Positions 60,519-64,000 of a stretch of 64,000 nt of DNA are shown piece after piece. The position numbers and the translations under genes are program-made. Under the pieces are notes generated by a model. It had not been told where the DNA came from. It searched no databases and saw only the letters and a list, made by a program, of their open reading frames with translations. Position 1 is the first letter of the stretch, and the number at the start of each line of letters is the position of its first letter. The DNA is from Streptomyces sp. A3M-1-3 (GTDB lineage: Bacteria; Actinomycetota; Actinomycetes; Streptomycetales; Streptomycetaceae): NCBI RefSeq assembly GCF_024213665.1, contig NZ_JANAVP010000002.1:117536-181535 (forward strand), read 5' to 3'.

Positions 60519-61358
60519 CTAGAGCAGCTGCTTGTACAGGTGGTACTCGGTCGTCTCGTAGCCGAGCGAGTCGTAGAGACTCACCGCCGGGGTGTTGTCG
60601 GCGTATACGTTCAGGCCCAGCTCGGCCACCCCGGCGGCCCGCGCCTCGCGCTCGGCCAGCAGCATCAGCGTGCGCCCGTGACCCCGGCCCCGGTGCTCGA
60701 CGGCCACCTCGACGTCGAAGACGTACGCGCCGGGCATGCCGGGGCCCATCGGACGCAGTGCGACCCACAGGGTTCCCACCGGCGTCCCCTCGTGCCGGAG
60801 GACCCCCACGTAGGTGTCCGGCGTGCGTTCGCCTCCGGGCAGCGCAGACGCGTGGTCGGAGTCCGACTTCGCCCTCGCCTGCTCCTCGGGGATGCCCCGC
60901 CCCACCAGGTTGCGTACGTAGCCCTGCCGGGTGTGCTCGATCCACACCGCGTACTCCGCCCCGCTCATCGGCCGTCCTTCGCTGCCGGCGGGGAGCACGG
61001 GCGGCTCGGCGGGCAGGCGCTTGAGCATGTTGCGGTTGCGGACCGTGTAGCCGAGGGCCGACGCCAAGTGCCGGGCCGCCGCGGCCGCCGCCGGAATGGA
61101 AACCTCCACCCGGACGCAGCCCCACCCCCGCAGCACCTCTTCGGCCGCCAGGGCGGCGACGGTGGCGCGGCCCCGCCGACGGTCCTGCTCGTCGATGTGA
61201 AGGGACGCGATGCGCCCGACCGAGGGGCCGAACCGGCTGTCGGTGCCGAGTTCGATCATGCCGACCGGGCGGCTGTTCACGCACACCCGGTACTGCCGCG
61301 ACTTCGCGCCGTCGGCGCCGTGCTGTATCGGCCCGGTGGGCCGCAGGGTGGTGGTCAT
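60519..61358 (-). CDS. Tandem GNAT acetyltransferase
   Basis: 279 residues from ATG 61358 (MTTTLRPTGPIQHG); a start at 61394 is possible. Two GNAT modules. The N-terminal one (1-118) is degenerate but has DEQDRRRGRATVAAL as an acetyl-CoA loop. The C-terminal one (130-279) has EVAVEHRGRGHGRTLML and YADNTPAVSLYDSLGYETTE, typical of an active module. Substrate unknown; resembles mycothiol synthase-like double-GNAT proteins, but I cannot assign it. Confidence 0.88.
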   Translation of the reverse strand: MTTTLRPTGPIQHGADGAKSRQYRVCVNSRPVGMIELGTDSRFGPSVGRIASLHIDEQDRRRGRATVAALAAEEVLRGWGCVRVEVSIPAAAAAARHLASALGYTVRNRNMLKRLPAEPPVLPAGSEGRPMSGAEYAVWIEHTRQGYVRNLVGRGIPEEQARAKSDSDHASALPGGERTPDTYVGVLRHEGTPVGTLWVALRPMGPGMPGAYVFDVEVAVEHRGRGHGRTLMLLAEREARAAGVAELGLNVYADNTPAVSLYDSLGYETTEYHLYKQLL

Positions 61359-61435
61359 CAGGGGCTTTCTACCCCGAACGGCGGCCGCCGTCATCCGTAT
61401 TGCGGGAGTCGGTGACGGGGTCGGCCATGGGGCCG

Positions 61436-62257
61436 TTACGGATCCAGATCCGACCCGGCACGCTCGTCGAAGATGCGCATGGCCTTCGCGGTCACCGGTC
61501 CCGGCGCGCCCGCCTGCTCACGCCCGTCGACCCGGTGCACCGCCTGCACGTCGCGCAGCGTCGAGGTCAGGAAGATCTCCTCGGCCCGTTCCAGGACGTC
61601 CTGCGGCAGGTCGGTCTCCCGGGCCCCCGTCCACTCCACGGCCAGGGCGCGGGTGATGCCGGCCAGACAGCCCGAGGCGACCGGCGGCGTGTGCAGTTCG
61701 CCGTCGAGGACGACGAACACATTGGAGCCGGTGCCTTCGCAGAGCTGCCCCACGGTGTTGGCGAACAGCGCCTCGGACGCGCCGTGCTGGTGGGCGCGGG
61801 CGAGGGCGACGACGTTCTCGGCGTACGAGGTGGTCTTGAGCCCGGTCAGCGCGCTGCGCTCGTTACGCGTCCACGGCACGGTGATCACCGCGGTGGTGTC
61901 GGGGCGCCGCTTCGTCTCGCCGAGCGCGACGACCAGGGTGGGGCCGGTGTCGCCGCGGTCGGAGCCCAGCGGCGAGAGGCCGCCGGTGTAGGTGATGCGC
62001 AGCCGGCCGAGAGCCATGGGGTTGGCGTCCAGGACCGCCGCGCAGGCCCGGCGCACCTCGTCGAGGTCGGGTTCGGGCAGTCCGAGGCCGCGCGCGGACC
62101 GCGCCAGCCGGTCCAGGTGGCGGGTGACGGCGAAGGCCCTGCCGTCCACCGCCTTGAGTGTCTCGAAGACGCCGTCGCCCACGGTCAGCCCGTGGTCGAA
62201 CACGGACACCCGTGCGCCTTCGGCGTCCCGCAGCGTTCCGTCGAGCCAGATCTTCAC
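61436..62257 (-). CDS. pabC: Aminodeoxychorismate lyase (class IV aminotransferase)
   Basis: 273 residues from GTG 62257, overlapping the pabB stop (GTGA). Fold-type IV PLP enzyme with K141 in GLKTTSYAENVV as the Schiff-base lysine and SVFDHGLTVGDGVFETLK at the start. Releases pyruvate from aminodeoxychorismate to give p-aminobenzoate for folate. A branched-chain aminotransferase alternative is less likely, given the pabB partner. Confidence 0.9.
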   Translation of the reverse strand: MKIWLDGTLRDAEGARVSVFDHGLTVGDGVFETLKAVDGRAFAVTRHLDRLARSARGLGLPEPDLDEVRRACAAVLDANPMALGRLRITYTGGLSPLGSDRGDTGPTLVVALGETKRRPDTTAVITVPWTRNERSALTGLKTTSYAENVVALARAHQHGASEALFANTVGQLCEGTGSNVFVVLDGELHTPPVASGCLAGITRALAVEWTGARETDLPQDVLERAEEIFLTSTLRDVQAVHRVDGREQAGAPGPVTAKAMRIFDERAGSDLDP

Positions 62258-63312
62258 CGTACGGTCCCTCCACTCGCCTCGTACGCTCCCGACGCTACCG
62301 CGAGCAGCCGCGCGGCCTTCAGCTCGGTCTCGTCCCACTCGCGCTCAGGGTCGGAACCCCAGGTGATGCCGGCGCCGGTGCCGAAGCGCAGTTTCGGCCC
62401 GCCGACCGCGTCCCGGTCGATCCAGAACGTCCGGATGCCCACCGCCAGCTCGCCGGTGCCGCGGTCGGCGTCGACCCAGCCGAGGCCGCCGCAGTAGGGG
62501 CCGCGCGGGGCCGTCTCCAGGGCTTCGATGATCCGCAGGGCGCTGGACTTGGGGGCGCCGGTCACCGAGCCGGGCGGGAAGGTCGCGGCCAGCAGCTCTG
62601 CCCAGCCGGCGCCGGCGGCCAGTTCGCCGCGGACGGTGGAGACGAGGTGGACGAGTCCGGGGTGGGCTTCTACGGCGCAGAGTTGCGGGACGGTGACGGA
62701 ACCGGTTGCGCAGACCCGTCCGAGGTCGTTGCGGACCAGGTCCACGATCATCACGTTCTCGGCGTGGTCCTTCTCCAGCAGGTCTTCGGCGGTACGGCCG
62801 GTGCCCTTGATCGGCCCGGACTCGACGAACCGACCGGCACGCCGCAGGAACAGCTCGGGCGAGGCGGTGGCGATCTCCACCCCGTGCGCCCTCAGGCGAA
62901 TCGTTCCGGCATAGGGAGCGGGGTTGCCGCGCGCCAGCAGCGACGTCAGCGCGTCTACGTCGGCGGTGGCGGGCTCGGGCAGCGGCGCGGACAGCACGCG
63001 GCACAGGTTGGCCTGGTAGACGTCGCCGGCCGCGATGTGCGTACGTATGCGCCGTACGCCCGCGGTGTAGTCGGCCCGGTCCAGCGAGGAGGACCAGTCC
63101 CCGGCCCCGGGGCCCGTCCACGCGCCGGGCACCGGCTCGGGCACCGGCTCGGCACGTACATCCCCGAAGCGGGCGCAGGTCAGCCCGCCCTCGAAGTCGG
63201 CGGCCACTGCCCAGAAGCCGGTGGAGTCGAGGGCGGCGGGATCACTGGTGACATCGCGGAGGTCTGTCGCGAGGAGGCCGCCGAAGCGGGCCATCGGGGG
63301 GAGGTCGTGCAC
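62254..63312 (-). CDS. pabB: Aminodeoxychorismate synthase component I
   Basis: 352 residues from GTG 63312 (HDLPPMARFGGLLA); ATG 63294 is an alternative. Chorismate-binding domain. ESGPIKGTGRTAEDLLEKD carries the PIKGT lysine that distinguishes PabB from anthranilate synthase (PIAGT). HAENVMIVDLVRNDLGRV and FPPGSVTGAPKSSALRIIE follow. The glutaminase component is not encoded alongside. Coupled to pabC. Confidence 0.93.
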   Translation of the reverse strand: MHDLPPMARFGGLLATDLRDVTSDPAALDSTGFWAVAADFEGGLTCARFGDVRAEPVPEPVPGAWTGPGAGDWSSSLDRADYTAGVRRIRTHIAAGDVYQANLCRVLSAPLPEPATADVDALTSLLARGNPAPYAGTIRLRAHGVEIATASPELFLRRAGRFVESGPIKGTGRTAEDLLEKDHAENVMIVDLVRNDLGRVCATGSVTVPQLCAVEAHPGLVHLVSTVRGELAAGAGWAELLAATFPPGSVTGAPKSSALRIIEALETAPRGPYCGGLGWVDADRGTGELAVGIRTFWIDRDAVGGPKLRFGTGAGITWGSDPEREWDETELKAARLLAVASGAYEASGGTVR

Positions 63313-63515
63313 GGCTGTGAGTCTAGGGCGGGTGACGAGGAGGTGCCGGAGAGGTGCTGGTGGGGTGCCGGTGGGGTGCCGGTGGAGGCGCAGGTGAGGC
63401 GCGCCGGGCTGAACGCAGCGCAGCACGCTGGGGAAACGCGTTTTTGAGCTGGCCCGGGTATCCGCTAGAGTTCAACACGTCGCCGGGGAACGAAAGCGCC
63501 CCGGAGATGGCACCT

Positions 63516-63588
63516 GCGGACGTGGCTCAGTTGGTAGAGCATCACCTTGCCAAGGTGAGGGTCGCGAGTTCGAATCTCGTCGTCCGCT
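63516..63588 (+). tRNA. tRNA-Gly (anticodon GCC)
   Basis: 73-nt cloverleaf: acceptor GCGGACG/CGTCCGC, D-arm TGGCTCAGTTGGTAGAGC, anticodon stem TCACC-GGTGA with loop TTGCCAA (GCC), T-arm GCGAG-TTCGAAT-CTCGT. Confidence 0.96.
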
Positions 63589-63625
63589 CGAAGTGGGGGA
63601 TCTTCCCGGAACCCCCGCACTCTGT

Positions 63626-63696
63626 GGTGGAGTGGCCGAGAGGCGAGGCAACGGCCTGCAAAGCCGTCTACACGGGTTCAAATCCCGTCTCCACCT
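63626..63696 (+). tRNA. tRNA-Cys (anticodon GCA)
   Basis: 71-nt cloverleaf: acceptor GGTGGAG/CTCCACC, anticodon stem ACGGC-GCCGT with loop CTGCAAA (GCA), T-arm ACGGG-TTCAAAT-CCCGT. Confidence 0.96.
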
Positions 63697-63700
63697 CCAC

Positions 63701-63772
63701 GGACGATTAGCTCAGCGGGAGAGCGCTTCCCTGACACGGAAGAGGTCACTGGTTCAATCCCAGTATCGTCCA
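63701..63772 (+). tRNA. tRNA-Val (anticodon GAC), acceptor variant 1
   Basis: 72 nt: acceptor GGACGAT/ATCGTCC, anticodon stem CTTCC-GGAAG with loop CTGACAC (GAC), T-arm ACTGG-TTCAATC-CCAGT. Four bases after tRNA-Cys, so almost surely one transcript. Confidence 0.96.
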
Positions 63773-63803
63773 CTGGATCCCCGGCCGCCGGGGTGTCCGT
63801 CCC

Positions 63804-63875
63804 GCGCGATTAGCTCAGCGGGAGAGCGCTTCCCTGACACGGAAGAGGTCACTGGTTCAATCCCAGTATCGCGCA
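63804..63875 (+). tRNA. tRNA-Val (anticodon GAC), acceptor variant 2, first copy
   Basis: Identical to the preceding tRNA-Val except for the acceptor stem GCGCGAT/ATCGCGC. 72 nt. Confidence 0.96.
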
Positions 63876-63928
63876 CGCAACACGCACCACGGCAGTTCAC
63901 GCAGCACCGCAGTACGCAGCACCGTCCC

Positions 63929-64000
63929 GCGCGATTAGCTCAGCGGGAGAGCGCTTCCCTGACACGGAAGAGGTCACTGGTTCAATCCCAGTATCGCGCA
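63929..64000 (+). tRNA. tRNA-Val (anticodon GAC), acceptor variant 2, second copy
   Basis: Identical to the copy at 63804-63875 over all 72 nt, and also sharing the preceding CGTCCC. Ends exactly at the window edge. Confidence 0.95.

Overview
The window is high-GC actinobacterial DNA from a Streptomyces. The evidence is a BldD with its complete c-di-GMP motif, an SsgB sporulation protein, an actinobacterial EF-P, many GTG/TTG starts, long perfect hairpin terminators without U-tracts, and a gene order that I recall as close to the S. coelicolor SCO1485-SCO1547 core region. It is nearly all conserved core chromosome. No prophage, insertion sequence or rRNA operon is visible.

Layout. 1-3256 (minus): start of the pyrimidine operon pyrR-pyrB-pyrC plus a membrane-protein gene running off the edge, with a PyrR-type RNA loop beside the pyrR Shine-Dalgarno. 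3477-3977 (plus): bldD with an operator over its promoter. 4524-6680: nusB, efp and an unusual M24 peptidase. 7898-12213: aromatic amino-acid genes aroQ-aroB-aroK-aroC-aroE, coupled by 4-bp overlaps, leading from mltG, ruvX and alaS. 18090-19226: wreck of an AfsR/LuxR-type ATPase regulator. 19276-20768: rpsD divergent from a heme-utilisation-like DUF2470 gene under an iron box. 20793-24954: rarA, VKOR, hisS and a metallo-hydrolase. 25123-27286: secreted cyclophilin and a DUF349 gene with a structured leader. 27352-39080 (minus): relA, apt, secF, secD, yajC, ruvB, ruvA, ruvC, yebC, pdxT, pdxS. 39734-40436: repeat-rich non-coding stretch. 40437-43170: phosphatidylinositol mannoside genes pimA, acyltransferase and PI-phosphate synthase. 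43418-47453: EF-G-like GTPase and a membrane protein. 47479-50865: HIT protein, K+ channel, thrS. 51248-53962: an uncharacterised DUF4365 pair and a DEDDh exonuclease. 54030-57259: two tRNA-Val(CAC) genes bracketing a 957-residue membrane protein. 57315-63312: small membrane proteins, ssgB, a CGNR regulator, a DsbA-like protein, a GNAT protein, and the p-aminobenzoate pair pabC-pabB. 63516-64000: tRNA cluster Gly-Cys-Val-Val-Val.

Most striking observation: immediately after the thrS stop codon, on the thrS strand, lies a 29-bp element that looks like an actinobacterial type I-E CRISPR repeat. It is followed by a 33-bp spacer and a degenerate second repeat. The spacer matches 31 of 33 bases of the thrS gene itself (codons 492-502), in sense, and both differences are synonymous. 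No cas genes are present in the window. This is a solitary self-matching mini-array in the 3' UTR of an essential tRNA-synthetase gene, and could be a CRISPR-derived autoregulatory element or a fossil.

Functionally the window combines growth and stringent-response functions (relA, thrS, alaS, hisS, nusB, efp, rpsD), protein export (secDF-yajC), recombination (ruvABC, rarA), nucleotide, aromatic and vitamin B6 biosynthesis, and development (bldD, ssgB).
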